Shown: in pieces, positions 1 through 14,014 of the stretch | Numbering within the stretch: position 1 is the stretch's first letter | Layout: the number at the start of each line of letters is the position of its first letter | Source: Pelodera strongyloides | Taxonomy: Eukaryota; Nematoda; Chromadorea; Rhabditida; Rhabditidae | DNA: 64,000 nt | Assembly: GCA_036852015.1 (NCBI GenBank) | Contig: JAANDG010000603.1 | Location: forward strand, 23,720-87,719 | Direction of reading: 5' to 3' | Position numbers and translations under genes: made by a program | Notes under the pieces: model-generated | What the model was told of the DNA's origin: nothing | Databases searched by the model: none | Seen by the model: the letters and a program-made list of their open reading frames with translations, nothing else

Positions 1-814
1 CGGTTGAGAAATACAACGGTCATCGGCACAGGCTTCGGGAGTAGCATTTTTCTATTAAAAAGAAGTTTTTGGAAAATTTAGAAGTGGAACCGTTTTGTGA
101 TTATCATTTAGGAAATGAATTGAACTTGAGTAAAATGGCATAACACGAATTGGAGTTCTTTAGTGTTTACTACGCAGATATACATAAAGAATATGTACGA
201 AACTACAAATACTATCAAGGACCACTATGAAACTAGTAGGTGTTGGGTTGGTAAGTACTATAGATTAGCTAAGGGTGTAACAAGCTAACGCTAGCAAACT
301 TGTAGTTGTTGGAAAGTACCGTAAACAAAATAAGGGTGTAACAATGGATAAGGAATTATTCCTAACAATAAGTGGCCATGTCTGTGAAGTGGTAGGTTAC
401 CTCATAAAGACGGTTCGAATTATTTAATAATAAATTCATGGGCCTGAGCATTTAACATGACAAATTGATTGGTTTAAAGCTAAATATTCTTACGTATTCA
501 TGCTAATTTACTCGAGTTTATCTCGATTTCTTATTCTCATTTATGTTCCTTTGCATAGTCTGCATAAGTCATAAGAGTGATGGTGTACTCGATGTGTTTG
601 AAAACCGGCCGCTATTTCGCTTTAAACTCTTTGCTTCCTAACCGATCAAGCATTCGGAAGCGAAGCAAAAAATGAATGCCACTTCGCCTAAACTTTAGTG
701 TTTTGATAAGGAGCACAGCTGATAGTTGAGACGAATATTTATCAGTGCAAGGCTTGAGCCTCTAACCTCTAATATTGATAATTTGTCTATCGATTCTTTG
801 AATTACATATAAAA
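1..814. other. Upstream non-coding stretch
   Basis: No open frame resembling a protein was seen. It holds a decayed TTAA-ended MITE at 474-625, with the typical inner block (ctcgattt, catttatgtt, tttgcata) and right end. The rest is AT-rich and probably contains the promoter of the Ly6-type gene. Confidence 0.5.
474..625. mobile_element. TTAA-ended MITE, decayed left arm
   Basis: The right end GGCCGCTATTTCGCTTTAA matches the family; the left reads TTAAAGCTAAATATTC. TTAA stands at both ends. Confidence 0.65.
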
Positions 815-2055
815 ATGACAGGCTACCTACATATTCTTGTTTTATTTGTTTGTTTAACACAAATATACGCACTGGAATGTTATGTGTGTGATTCAGATAT
901 ACAAGAGGACTGCGCTGATGAGGTAGGCTAATTATTTGAATGCAAATAAAGTAAATATTAATAAAAAATATTAGTATAAGAATTTTGGGAGCTAACAAAT
1001 TAATACTTCAATATCATTCTAATTTTTTTTTTTGAAAATACGTACGGTGAGCAAATGCAAGGAATAATTCAGCCTGAACTGTTTCCTATTTTTTATTGGT
1101 AGAATTCCCAAAGTAAAACAACAGCATAAATAAATCAATAAATGTGTTTAGCTCGGAGAAAAGTACTTGAAGAAATGTGAAACACTGACTTATTCTGGAT
1201 TGTATGTGAGAAATCCTATTGGATGCAGGAAGACGCTATTTAAAGATACAGGTGAGAAAATACCGGTTGCTGGTTCTTCCGGGTACCTGTGGGCCGCGAG
1301 CAATGGGTGTGCCGCCCCCTTACCGCCGCACCAGCTAAAATTTCACGTCGTACAATGGACTCGTTTTTGTGTGTGAGATATTTGATGCGCTGTCATAATA
1401 TGTTGTCAGAATTAATTGAAAATCAAAGTTTCTTACGCTTATGAGTTCTGTTGAACGCAACAACGAAAACCACTTAAAGCGAAATACCGGCCGGTTTTTG
1501 AAACGGATCGTCGACAAATGAATTCTTATGTATTTATGCTAATTTTCTCGAATTTAGCTCGATTTTTTATTCTACTTTATGTTCATTTGCATACGCTGCA
1601 GAAGAATGCTGGTCTGCTCTATGTGTTTCAAAAACCTGCCGGTATTTCGCTTTAACCACTCAATTTGTTTGCACGAAAAGTAGATAGCTTAGTTTAGATC
1701 CGCGACGAGTCGTTCGTAATTGTGCTTATATGGGAAGGATAGTCGACGGACGTCGAGCCAAGGGACAATTGTTATACCAATGTGCGGAAACGAGGTTGTT
1801 TTTTTATTTATTCGAGCAGGTTTGGTTACAAAAGTTAGAATTTATAAAAAAAAAACCGATGTCAACAATGTATGAGAAAGTACGAAATAGAAAGAAAGAG
1901 TGCAAGGCAGCCATTTGGAAACAAAATTTATTTACTGTAACTAAATTTTCAGATGCAACTCGTCACACCGCTACATGTGGTTCTTCCCCTGCATGCTATT
2001 CATCATGATGAATGTTTGCCGAGTGAACGAATTTCTCAGATCATTGTTTCTATGA
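815..2055 (+). CDS. Secreted or GPI-anchored Ly6/uPAR (LU) three-finger domain protein, 4 exons
   Basis: Exons 815-922, 1152-1251, 1698-1794, 1953-2055 join in phase to give 135 residues. Residues 1-19 are a signal peptide with likely cleavage at QIYA/LEC. The mature part has the cysteine spacing of the LU fold: it starts LECYVC, then EDC, KKC, GCRKT and RNCAYMG, and closes with the diagnostic C-x4-CN pair (QCAETRCNSS). A hydrophobic tail (MWFFPCMLFIMMNV) follows, as expected for a GPI-anchor signal or membrane anchor. Proteins of this kind (quiver/sleepless/crooked-like) sit on the outer cell surface and often modulate receptors or channels; which subfamily this is cannot be told. Intron 2 carries a TTAA-ended MITE. 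An AATAAA signal lies 5 bases after the stop (2060-2065). The frame and CN motif make it a confident gene; the function is inferred. Confidence 0.85.
1474..1655. mobile_element. TTAA-ended MITE in Ly6 gene intron 2
   Basis: A near-intact copy: TTAAAGCGAAATACCGG at the left, its inverse at the right, and about 180 bases in all. The inner part holds the family block with gctcgatttttt and ttcatttgcat. Confidence 0.85.
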
Positions 2056-2059
2056 AATG

Positions 2060-2065
2060 AATAAA
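2060..2065 (+). terminator. Poly(A) signal AATAAA of the Ly6-type gene
   Basis: AATAAA begins five bases beyond the TGA stop at 2053-2055, so the 3-prime UTR would be very short. The position is right for cleavage around 2080. Confidence 0.6.
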
Positions 2066-2159
2066 AAATATGTATTATTGTTTTCAAATCTTGTAAATTG
2101 CAATCCACCATTGGGCTCTAATGGACTGTCTTGTCTGAAGTTTGTACTCCTACATTTTG

Positions 2160-2290
2160 TCAAACGTGCGATTCGCATGGGTTACGGTAGGCAGTTGACA
2201 TGCATGTAAAATGACTTGAACATGGACAGCTGTTTGTCATTTTCGCAAGTGCGAATCGCATACATGGAAACCCCATTAGTGGCTGAATTT
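2160..2290. repeat. Dispersed repeat shared with the Helitron-like element at 32567-33535
   Basis: gattcgcatgggttacggta and cattttcgcaagtgcgaat occur here in the same order and spacing as at 33230-33340. Confidence 0.7.
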
Positions 2291-3004
2291 TGCAGGCTGG
2301 CGTAATGCCAGATGATTGGGTTTAGTACTGCCACGACGAGAAATGCCAAATGACTATAAACAACCATTACGGTAAAAAAATTACATAGTACGGGATTCAT
2401 GGTACTTTCACAATATGTCTATTATTATATACCTAATAGTTCCGTTGCATATGCCTGAATGAAGATTGATTCCTCAAGCGGATTTGTACTTGTGAATTTA
2501 CCAGAACAATTTATTTGAAACATGAGGTTGAAACACGGGTAACAGTGAACACTGACTACAATTTCACGCGAACGCTACCGTAGTTTTGCGTTTCCGCTAG
2601 GAAATTTTGTTCGCGAGCGCGGCTGATGATATTTTTTTTTTTGAAATTTTTTGTAATCAAAAAGTCTTTTATGTTTATTTTATTCATTGTTAGGGTGTTT
2701 TTATTTTGTACTTACACTTTTAACTAACAAAAACATTGCTGCAAAATGTTCAGATTGTAGAACTATGTTCCTACACCCGTTTCACAAGCAGGAACCACGA
2801 CCAAATGCACCATTTCTTCATGACGCCCTTGGCGCATTCATGTTTCCACGAGTCTGTTGATTATCGGTGTCTTACATTGCATGTGCATGTTTTCGATCAT
2901 TTCTCTCTGCTAAATCAGGTTCTGGATTTTGCTTTCATGTGGTCTATTTACTATTTTCTTGGCAGTTAAATTTGTTGACATGCTTCCTTCGATGCTTCGT
3001 ACTT

Positions 3005-3152
3005 CAGAGGCCATATTCACCACTCCGATTCCCTCGGGGAAATAGCCCTGGGGACAGAAAAAAAAAAAAAAAAAATAGCATCCTAATGTGCGACACGCAG
3101 AGAAAAAGACGGGGAATTCCCCTAGGGGAATTGAGTGGTGAATATGGCCTCT
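3005..3152. mobile_element. Short fold-back element, family with ends CATATTCACCACTC
   Basis: The left arm GAGGCCATATTCACCACTC is mirrored by GAGTGGTGAATATGGCCTC at the right, around a poly(A)-containing centre. Related copies are at about 4913-5005 (right end lost) and 27707-27828. Confidence 0.75.
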
Positions 3153-3701
3153 GTTCTGTTTCTGTCGTGCTTACTGTTTAACTCAGTGTTGCCCGAAAGT
3201 TTGTCCTTGTGTTCCCTTGTCATTATACTGTATTACTTTACGTTCCTCCCTGTAAAGTTACACGACAATTGCAAAAAAAAAGTTGCCGCATTCGAATTTA
3301 GAGGCATATTACTGAACGAATCGGACACATTACTGAACGAATTAAATAAACTACGTTTTTCTTTCACTTCACCTATCTCTTCCTTTCTCGTTGTTTTCCA
3401 TTTTTTGAGTACCTGTATTTTGTTTTCGAGCACGCACTTTGTATTTTTTGAGTAAAACTTCTCAATTCTGTCGGACTTTTGACAAATCATTATTTTTATA
3501 TATCTTCCTCTTATTTTTTTCGGGTTTGGTTCTTTTCGCGGATTTATGGTTGCTTGGTGAATATTGTTAACACAGTGCTGGATTCTGTAGTCGTCTGGGT
3601 GTCACTCAGTCGTTGTATTGACTGTATCCTTGTGTGTAACCCAGCACTGGAATTGGAATTACCAAACATTGTTTTAATATATTTGTACATTTTAGTTGAA
3701 C

Positions 3702-6700
3702 ATGGGAGACTCGGGCGGCGTTGCCTGGGGCCCGCCCACGGTAACCGGGCTCTCACCCACGGAGGGTACACCCGGTAAGACTTGTTGAGACTATGCCGCT
3801 ATGTCCGTCATATAGTAATAATAGTATTTATTACATGTCTAGTACCACAGTCTTTGGTGACTGTGGACATAGATGTCTAGATTTACACTTTGAAACTTTT
3901 TGAGAAGTAAACAATTTAGAAACCGACAAGTTTTTCGAAGGTGAATGGGTAAAATGTCTCAGAAGCTGCTACTCAACTAATTTGTGATATATTCGCATGT
4001 AAATATGACCCGTTTCAGGCACCCAAATCACTATCCGGGGAGAATTTCTGGGTCAAGATCCGTCCGATTTGATCATGTTATTCATATGCGGGACGGACTG
4101 CTTGCACTCTGCAAAGTACGGTTTTCTTAGGGGGAAGGTGGCTTTCACCACTTTCACATCTCTGAATTCTGAATGGCTCAGTTTCTTCTTCCAAAAGATG
4201 TGCTCTTCTAGGGTTTAGGCTGAAAACATCACTATAGACTATAACGTTTGATTTCGTATAAGATTGAACAGAGGTTGATTTGATTATGCAATCGCTGGCT
4301 CGGAATTCTCTCCGATTTGCGTACTACTGAGATCAACATGTAAATTTCGGACCGTTCTGGTTGTTTACGTAATTTGTTTTTGTAATTATTTTATGTCCTT
4401 TTCTTGTAGATGGAAGTCTCCGTCGAAGATTGTCGCTCGTGTTGGCCAGGCGAACCGTGGATTGGGCGAAGTGAAGTTAGCAACCAAGTCCGGTGGCCGA
4501 GGATCAAGTAACGTCAAATTTCGGTAAGAACTTTTCTTCTTTGTTTACTTTGTTGTTGTTCTCCAGTTCTCCTTTGCTGTCTTATCGTTAGTGCTTATTC
4601 TAATTCTCCGATTTTTTTTCTCCGGAACAGAAAATGCATTTCTACAAGTCTAGAAGTCAAAATGATCAAGTGCTTCAATATTATTTTGAAAATCTTTTAA
4701 TTTTCATTTTCAGTGTTTTTATCGCTCAAGTCGGCCCTCTAGAAGAATCCGCGGTTTGGGTGGACGAGTCCCGCACTGTACCAGGCAGAGAGGTGATTGT
4801 TTTGTATTAAGATAAAAATTGTTTATTTTATGCATTTGGTCTTCGTCATATTCATTTTTGTGTGGTTAGTTGTGTAATTTATATGTACAAACCTATAGAG
4901 CTTGTCTTCCAGCGGCCATATTCACAACCCCGATTCCCTGGGGACAGAAAATAGCATTCTAAAGTGAGACGCACAGAAAAAGACGGGGAATTCCCCATGG
5001 GGAAATGAAAACAACATGTCCTCACGATATGTTGTTTTCATTTACTCATATCTTATTATATAAAGTTGGGAGCTTTGTTTGTTTGTTTGTGCGTTTGTTT
5101 GAGTGTACGTTTGGATGATGTGCGTTACGCTCAGGTTGTAGGATTGGTTCAGTAGTTCACGTTCCCGTGCACTGAGCCATCTCACTTCCCGAGCGCCCCT
5201 CTCACAAACGTCCAAAAAAGGCTGCATATGTGGAATATGTGTGGTGTATCGTTCGGGCGTTTCTGCGGCACAAAGGGTTCAAAGAACACTCACGGCGCAA
5301 AACTCAAAGAACGACCAATTTTGAAAACTTGAAATCACGCTTTTTCGTCTAATGCTTTATTTACTCTTATTTTACAAAAATTTTCCATTGCCTTTCAACG
5401 TGAGATTATCCTCACCTTGGGCAACCTACGAGAATCCAGCCCTGAGCTACGCACTCGCAGACTGCATATACTCACCAACGCCATTGCGGATGGCTCACAC
5501 GAATGCCACACAAAAGGTTGCATTATACTCCAAGGAAGCGGAGTATCGGCCGAGCGATAATGTTCAAGGAACATCCACTTGCTGTGCAACGCCATTGTGG
5601 AGCGCTCACATGAGCACCACACAAAAGTTTGCATGTACACCAAGGGCGCGGAGTACATGCCGAGCGATAGAGTTCAAAGAACACCCACTTGCTGTGCAAC
5701 GCCATTGTGGAGCGCTCACATGAGCACCACACAAAAGTTTGCATGTACACCAAGGGCGCGGAGTACATGCCGAGCGATAGAGTTCAAAGAACACCCACTG
5801 CAGGGCATCCTCCACTGCGGAACGCCCAGTGAACGCTACAAAGGCTGCCATATACAGAATGCTTGCGGGGTATCGTTCGAGCGATTGTGCGGCAAGTAGG
5901 CCGAGATCCCTGTTCCATGCAATTCAAGAAGCATATTCGCAATTATAATAATTCCCTGTCAATGGCATCGATGTGTGCTCAACTTGATGTTCCCCGTGGC
6001 GCCGGTCCTTATTTAGGAAGAATATAGTCAACAGAAACTAAGTTATATCCCCGTGTTTGATATTGGTGTAGGTTTTCAAAAGGAAAATAACAAAAGTGAA
6101 ACCATTTCCTTCAGACAAATGTTTGCTTCTAACTTATATAGCCCAGCGAAACATTGCGACGTATCATCCAGGCACATTCCTTTTTTTAGGATTTGAAATT
6201 TTTTCGATATTGTAGAGTCCAGCAAGTTGCAGACAATTTAGGAGGAATATAGTCAACAGAAACTAAGTTCTAACCCGAGTTCAATATTGGTATGGGTTTC
6301 AAAAAGAAAAAGAAAGACTGGAGACTCTTTGGATAGAAATGTTTCCTCCTAACTTATATAGCCCAGAGAAACATTGCGGCGTATCAGCCACGCGATATTA
6401 AGCTGCTTTTAGGCTTTGGCAATTTTTTCGATGTCCTAGAGTAGAGCAAGTTGCAGACAATTTAGGAGAAATATAGTCAACAGAAACTAATTTCTTTCCC
6501 CAGGAAACTATTCTTGCGAGAAAGAGTTGCCTCTACTTATAGATATAGCCCAGTGAAACATAGCGACCATCAGCGAATATTGGAAAGACGCCTCAGGCGG
6601 CGGTAGCCGACTGGTAGACTGATATTTATTGTAAATTTATTTCCAGGCAATTCGTAACGTTAGTGCGGCAGTGGAGGAAAAGGACGCATTGGGATTGACG

Positions 6701-9700
6701 CTTACGAAAAAGACTGATGCGTCTTGGTTGGCAAATGAATTTCCTGACTATTCAGGTAGGTATCCAATTTTTTATTATAAATGATATATTTTCTTGCAGT
6801 TAGTATTCAAGGATTAGATTAGACCCTATTTCCCCTACAAACAATCTGGAATGATCCTAAAGGCAAGCTATCGGGCCCTGCCCATTCTTCTATTGGCCAT
6901 GAGGGCATTCGAGGAGATGGGCATTTTCCATCTTTTCCGGAACCGGAAAATGAAAAATAAAACTTTTGGTTCGAAATGGACCACCAGAAATAAAATGCAA
7001 TTGCCATGCACACACATTCATGTGATCGATTGATTTTAGTTTCACTTACGGTACATTTCCATTTTCGTATTTTTTTCTCGGTGTCCATCTCGAACCACCT
7101 TTTTCTTTTCTTTTCCAGAAAATGTCCGTCTCGAATGCGACCTTGTAAATATGATTAGATACATTAATATTTCCCCCAAGTATTAATTTCGTGTATTCTA
7201 CTGTATCTTATCTTATACATATATTCTGTACTGTTTATAGGTAACTTACGAATGGAGAGCTTTCATCCGCAACTGTATTTGCTCGAACATCATATGGACA
7301 CTTGGTTAGTGTTATTTTTCGTTTTTATCGATATAAATAAATTGAAAAATAGGAAAAAAAAATCGATATAAATAAATTGAAAACAATATAGAAAGGTAGG
7401 ACCCGGTCCCGGTGCCGTATTTTAACAAAATACGAATGTTTTTTATTTGTTTTATTCAGTTTGGAGGATCTTCGAATCGGTCTGAAGAATATGCAAATTG
7501 AGAAGCGGAATGAGACGAGGAAGAGTGAGGAAATGCACAAGGTACGGTAGTCTTTCTTATATTTATGGAGTTATCGGAAATTATATGGTCCTAGTTTTTG
7601 TATTTGCAGCAGCATCTATTTGGTTCTCGGTTCTCTTTATAGTTTGTTGATCTTCAATTGTTTTAGGCTAATTTGTGCTCATTGATCAATTGCGTGGACT
7701 CGTTAGCCGCGCTACACGCTGAACTAGAAACTGCGAATCAAGCGGGAGAGTTGGCCGTGGTCAAGCAGATTGCCACTCAGGTGTGTTTTCGGTTTCAGTC
7801 TATTATGTTTTTTTTCGTAGTGGTGACTGTGCTGTTGCTTGATTTTCTAAGGGTTTTGATTGTTTCGAACCTTCTGCTGCTAAAAAAATAAGAAGAACGT
7901 GCGTAAACTCACGTAGGAACCAATCCCTGTGCAATCACTTCACCATTAGTTACTTTGCGCCGAGCATTTATATAATCACATATTATGTTATTTTACACGG
8001 CAGAGCACGTGATATGCTCTGTCGTGTAAATAGTCGTAAGGTACGTATAATGTTGGATGGCCTTCTCTAAATTTTCCACTCATACTTAGGGCGCGTTCGG
8101 GATTGATTTTCCGAAAGGAAACTCGGCCAAATCCTCGTTCGGGATGGACAGTTTGGAAACGTTCCAATGCTTGGAGAAAACAAAAAATACAGTATGAATT
8201 AGCTTGCGAAAAACGTTTCCCGCGCATATTTTTCAAATTTTCCATGCTAATTCATACTGTATTTTTTGTTTTCTCCAAGCATTTGAACGTTTCCAAAATG
8301 TCCATCCCGAACGAGGATTTGGCCGAGTTTCCTTTCGGAAAATCAATCCCGAACGCGCCCTCAATTCCTTAGCAATTAAGCAATTAATGTAAATTCTTGT
8401 TTAGATTAAAGAAGCAAAGAGGGAAGCCGAGTCGGTGTTCAAAGATGTATTGGGAAGGAAGGACCGGGCCGATGCCACCCGTAATGCCCTCTCCGTGCTC
8501 ACTCGATTCAAGTTCATATTCTTCCTCAACAAGTCCATCGATGACAACATGGCCAAGGTGAGTTGTGATTTATTGATTATAAATTTTGGTTGTAAACGAA
8601 AAATTGGGGTTTCGGTCGAGCGGGGATTGAACATCTTCAGCTATCCGGGCCAGTGCATTTACCATTATGCTACCGGCACCTACTTATTGATTAGCTGATT
8701 CGGCTAATCACTTTTAGATAGATATTGATATGGTTATTCCACGTTTTGGGGAAGGCGGGCTCGATGTATTTCCCAAAATATGTGAACTTGTTTTTTAGGG
8801 AGAATACGCAACAATCCTAAATGACTACACAAGAGCCAAGTCATTGTTCAAGGACACGGAGGTACCGTTGTTTAAAGAAGGTGAGTGTCATTTTGTTTAC
8901 CTTTTTACTGAATTTGAATAGCTTTGCTCCCGCGAACACCGTAGATGTTATGTTTACATGTTACCTTTGACACTGATCTACCGGTTTCTATGGATTGCCG
9001 TAAAAGGAGACCAATACCAAAAAGTTTGAATTTTTTGAAGTTTGAACTCTTTGAATTTTTGATGTTCATCTCTCTCTTTAGTAATGGCTGGTCTTGACGC
9101 AAAAATGGAAATGTTCAAAGATGAACTAAAACATCGATTAGTTGACTCGCCTACTTCTTTTGAGGAACAGAGTCGACTGATTAGATATCTAAAGGTGAGG
9201 ATTACGATTACTTTTAATTTTATCTTTATTTTTTTTTATTCTGATTTTGACCTGTTAGTTGGTGATTGGAGAAGCCTGCTTGTTTCCCGTGTGGTTGTTT
9301 TGCATTGGGGATCCCAGAGTTGTATATTGGTGATTGTAGTGATAGTATGTACGAACAGGAGGAGTGCAGGAGCCTCTCCCCGGGGAATCTTTTGTTATCT
9401 TTTGTCACCTTCCCCGGGAAACTGGTTAAACGTTTATGAGGATGAGTTATTCTCTCTCTTGACCCCTTGAGCTATCTTCTAGAAACAGCGGAAATTAGTT
9501 AATGTGGAACCATGAAACTGTAGGTTATATGGATGTTGTGAAACATTGTTAATTTTTGGGGCTCTTTTTTTGCCTTGTGAAAGACAATAGTGATATATGC
9601 CATTTGACGAGAATATATGCAAATAATAATTATAATCTTAGATTCTTGAACCTAATTCTGACGCCGCTTGGGAATGCATCACCGCCTACCATTGTTGCTT

Positions 9701-12700
9701 GGAAGATGTTTTGTGGAATTTGCAAGAGACTCATCATAAGAAAGGTATTGTTGGCACTTGTTATTCACAGGTACTAACGGTCTTCCCTTAGTGGCTCGTT
9801 TCTTAACAATTATCCTTCATTTTAATTGTACGATTTATGACTTTAAAAGGTTATGTGTGCCAAGCCAAAAACCCTGAGCACGAGCGGGCGGGACCGTGTA
9901 TTTCAGGCACGGGACCCGCGCGGAGTTCAGATCTCTTGCGAACCTTTTAACCTTTAATTTCAGCTATGGCTGACGCGAGACAGGCACAGAGTGGGCGATA
10001 TACTTGTAAGTTTTTTTACTGTGCTTTTGGTGTATAGCACACGTTTCTGAGTGGTTCATGATAGGGTACGGCTCTGAGAGATACAACATACAATATTTTA
10101 GCTTTACTCATAAGAAAAGTGAATAAAGATAAAAAGTTGAGTTGAATCATTTCAGTAATGGAAACGAATGAACGTCAATTGTTCGTTTCGGAATTGGTGT
10201 CCGTTCTCCTCACTAAATTGCAATCCTTTTGGAAATTGGCCTCAACTTACCACACGGATGATCATTGTATGCAACAACGGCAGGATGATATTAATGTAAG
10301 AGTTTGTGTATTTGACGTGTTTGAACGTTGTAGTTTGTATTCTATCTAAATCTAGGATCTAGACAAGGCATTAACCGCACAGGTCCATATATGCGTATTC
10401 CATGTACTTATTCTTTCGGGAACAATTCTGGGAATGACGACCCCGATCGGTGTATTTTCAGCAAATGTTGACGAACACACTCAACGTGGCATCGTGGTTG
10501 TTGTTGAATGCTCTCGTTCCGCAGGCGTTACCGGATGATGTTATAAAAAAGTAAGTTTTTGGATTTTCGGATTTCCGCCTATTTTGTCATAATTCTTTAT
10601 TGTGAGACGGGAAACTGCTCGAATGAAAGCCATCTTTAGAAATTTGGAATTTCTTTCCAGTTTTTGTTGTTGTTGTTCCAATTTCCCTTATTCTTGAGCT
10701 TTTTTTGCGCCAAGGCGTTTCATCGATTAGTATTCCAGGTATGACACTAAATTCGCGCGCTGGCCTCCGCTTTCAAGCGATCTCATGCGGGGAGTGTTGT
10801 CAAATTCGCTCAAGGTTCTCAGGTTTGTTTATTTGTGTTTTGGGTTTGTTTTGCGTACGGTCCCAGTATGCAATAAGGCAGTATTTCTTGTTGGATGGCG
10901 AATAGTCAATGGTGACTCTGATTCTAGTTCACGTTGTAAGCTTGTCAAGGGTTCTGGTTGACAGTGTCAAGGGATTCACAGTGTAAGTGTCAAGGGTTTA
11001 TGTTCATAATTCAATAATGGTAGGTGGTGGGATTAAATTAGTAAAGGTGTACTAGAACTTAGAACCATAACTCGAATTGATGTAATTTATGTTCGAGAAA
11101 TTGAATTTGCGTGCAGGAATCTCATCTCGTCGCTATTGGACGGCCAGTTCACACGTCAACATGTGCAACCTCTGATTGAATTATGTATGACTGTACGCTT
11201 GAAAGCCGTCTCGGATATCGTTGATAAGGGAATGCAAGGTAGGGTTTTTAGTTGTTTACTAGTTTACTTTATATTTGTTTGCATGTTTACTTGGTAATAT
11301 ATATGCTCATGTATTCGACAGTTTATCGTAGTAATGAGTAGTTAGATGTTTTAAACGAGATGTCATTGTTTTTATTACTATATTTATATATTATATTTAT
11401 TAACACATAAAATGTGTGCATCAATATAATTACTCGCAATTTCGAAATATATCCCTATTTGCAGTCGTTTCGAAACTAGGCCAGAGGGAAACGTGGCAAC
11501 GTGAGCACTTATCCAAAACGGTGTGCAAAACATCGTTACCAGACTTTTTCGAGAATGAGGTTAAATTTTTATATTTTATTTTGGTGTACGTGTACATTAT
11601 TGATTGATTTGTGCTTGTGGATTGTTGTGCTTGAAGTTGTACATGGAGGATGGAATAGTACACAAAAAAAAGAATATAAACCTTGATTCCAGGTTTGCGA
11701 ATGCATCTCCACCGTACGCTACGTGCTATCGTGCAATGGTTACCCTGGAGAAGCGGATCTCTTTACGAGAGATTGGTGCGTGAAAGTTTTCTTTTTGTCT
11801 TAAATTTAAAATATAAATATATACTTTATTTTTTTTCCGCGTTCCTCCAGTTCTGCGACACTGACACACTGACACGACACTATGTAACGGTAGTATGCAT
11901 AATTTGTGTGTGCTGCTGCTGGTTCCGTAAATAAACTATATTATCTCTACTAGATCCCTTGCGCTGTTTCTGCTGAATAGGTTCATCAAACGGGGTGCAC
12001 TTCTTGAACGTTTTGCATCTTTAGGTCGAAGAAGACGTTAGTGGATCTATTCGTGCATTTGATAGTCTGTGTACGGCAATGTTTTGACAATTTGCTCGGA
12101 TTGCGGACAGACGCCAGACGACCAGCCGACCTGGATCTGCAGACACAGAGAGCACCAGAGGAGGATAGGGCTCAGGTGCGAGTTGGTTCATTTATTCCCT
12201 TCGTTATATTTGGGTGTAAGTGATGAGAACTATTTACCACTGACCTCCTTATTATTCTTTCCGTCAACCCCACGGTTATTTATTTAAAGCGAAATACCGG
12301 CCGTTTTTTGAAACGCATCGTGGACAACTGCATTCTCATGTATTTATGCGAAATGGGGACTATTTTTATGCTATGCTCATTTGCCCATGACGCGTAAGAA
12401 TGTTGCTGTACTGGATGCGTTTAAAAAAAACCGGCCGGTATTTCGCTTTAATGATTTGATGTATGTGATAAAGTATTTTTAACAACTGGTCAGTTTTGAA
12501 CCGCTTGGGTGAAGTCCGTGCCCTGCTACTAACTGTAAGCAGCAGTCAATGAAATGAGATGAAATGAGATGCTCTCAATATTGTCTGCTTTCAGGTTACG
12601 ACAAAACGACTATTGATATCGGTGTGCAACTTGGATTATATCCTCAGTCACTCCCTGAAGAACATTAGCCGACGAATGACGGAAAATGGAGTGAAATATG

Positions 12701-13945
12701 CGGATTTTGTTTATGAGGTAATGGGTAATTTTGTGAGTATATTTCACGATCAAGGAGGTGAAGGTGTACTGAGATGTCCGTGATATTTATTTTAAATGTT
12801 GTAGGTGTAACACTGCGTTTTAACTGTTGGACTCGAGTCAACTCGAGTGTTTTTGTGAATTATTAGTTGATTTAATAACATTTTTTTCCAGAAAGCTCGG
12901 TCGAAACTGGACGCTTACCGGGAAACGTTGGTGAGATGTTACACGGCGATTAAGTGTTCAGCGTTCCACACGTTGGTCTCGTCTGCGTCATATGCGGACT
13001 ACTTACCCAGCGATGGTATGGTGATTTTATGCTTGGAAATTGTGTTACTTTTAAAGTAAATCGTAGAACGAAGCAACGAAGAGAAGCTCGTTATGATAAG
13101 TAGTTAAGAGTTAAGCTCATGTCATTTTGTGTAAAATGTCCGGCCGTACTGTCCGTGCAACATGAAGTCGCGAACCACGCAAGCCAAGTTTATGGTATGA
13201 TAAAATGTATTCCTTGGATTTCTATGCAAATGGGGCGTGTTTCGAGTTTCAACAGCCGCTTACTTACTTATTTTCTCTCTGTTTCAGATGTCTCCGACTT
13301 TGCTAAAGAAGTGATTATGTGCTGTGTCTTAGAACAATCGGAACTGCAGGTTAGAACGTATTATATATGTGTTTTTTTTTCGGTTAACCGGATTTTTTGT
13401 CTTTTTATCTGGTTTACAAATCTAATTTCTTCATTACAACTACAGTAGTTAATTTCTTGCGTCTTTAGGTGTATGCTCCTCAACTCACCTTCGAGTGTCT
13501 CCGAGCCAGTGTTGAGTCCGCGTTTCAGTTGTTTATAAAACACTTGGTGAGTTGTTTTAAATATTTTGTTGTTTTGTTATCCTGGTATTATTCGTTTGTA
13601 GATTTTTTATCTTATGCAGATTGTATATATGGAGCTCGTTTAGGTCGAGCACCCTCCCGTTGACATGGAGGGCACCACGCAGTGTGTGATTGACATCTCC
13701 GCGCTCGAACAGGCTCTCAGTCCTTTTCTCAGTCTAGAGACAAGGACCCTTCTCAATTCGTATCGGGCAGAGTTGGTGGGCAAGTTGGATCAGAAGTGAG
13801 TTATATTGTTTATTTGTTTATGTTTGCCCTTTTGTGAAGTTTGTTTTGCTTGTTAGCTATATTGCGCTACCATGGGTTCTTGTGGCGTTTAGGAGAGAGG
13901 AATGTTAATTTGAATATTCGGGCACTCTTAGCATACTACTTCTGG

Positions 13946-14014
<69 letters not shown>

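Larger units (their letters stand above)
2066..3701. other. Intergenic gap between the Ly6-type gene and EXOC2
   Basis: No gene seen. It contains a repeat at about 2160-2290 shared with 33230-33340 (characteristic cattttcgcaagtgcgaat) and a fold-back element at 3005-3152. The last 500 bases are T-rich and presumably promoter. Confidence 0.5.

Noticed and set aside
5352..5899. Several overlapping open frames on both strands
   Set aside because: They follow the 110-bp tandem repeats of the Helitron-like element and encode only repeated peptide shadows.
7119..7144. Possible 26-bp microexon of EXOC2 with good acceptor and donor
   Set aside because: Including it breaks the phase. Joining 6755 directly to 7241 gives SGNLRMESFHPQLYLLEHH, which matches the family.
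10356..10382. Possible 27-bp in-frame exon of EXOC2
   Set aside because: The family has no extra residues between RQDD and the following helix, and joining 10295 to 10462 preserves the alignment length.
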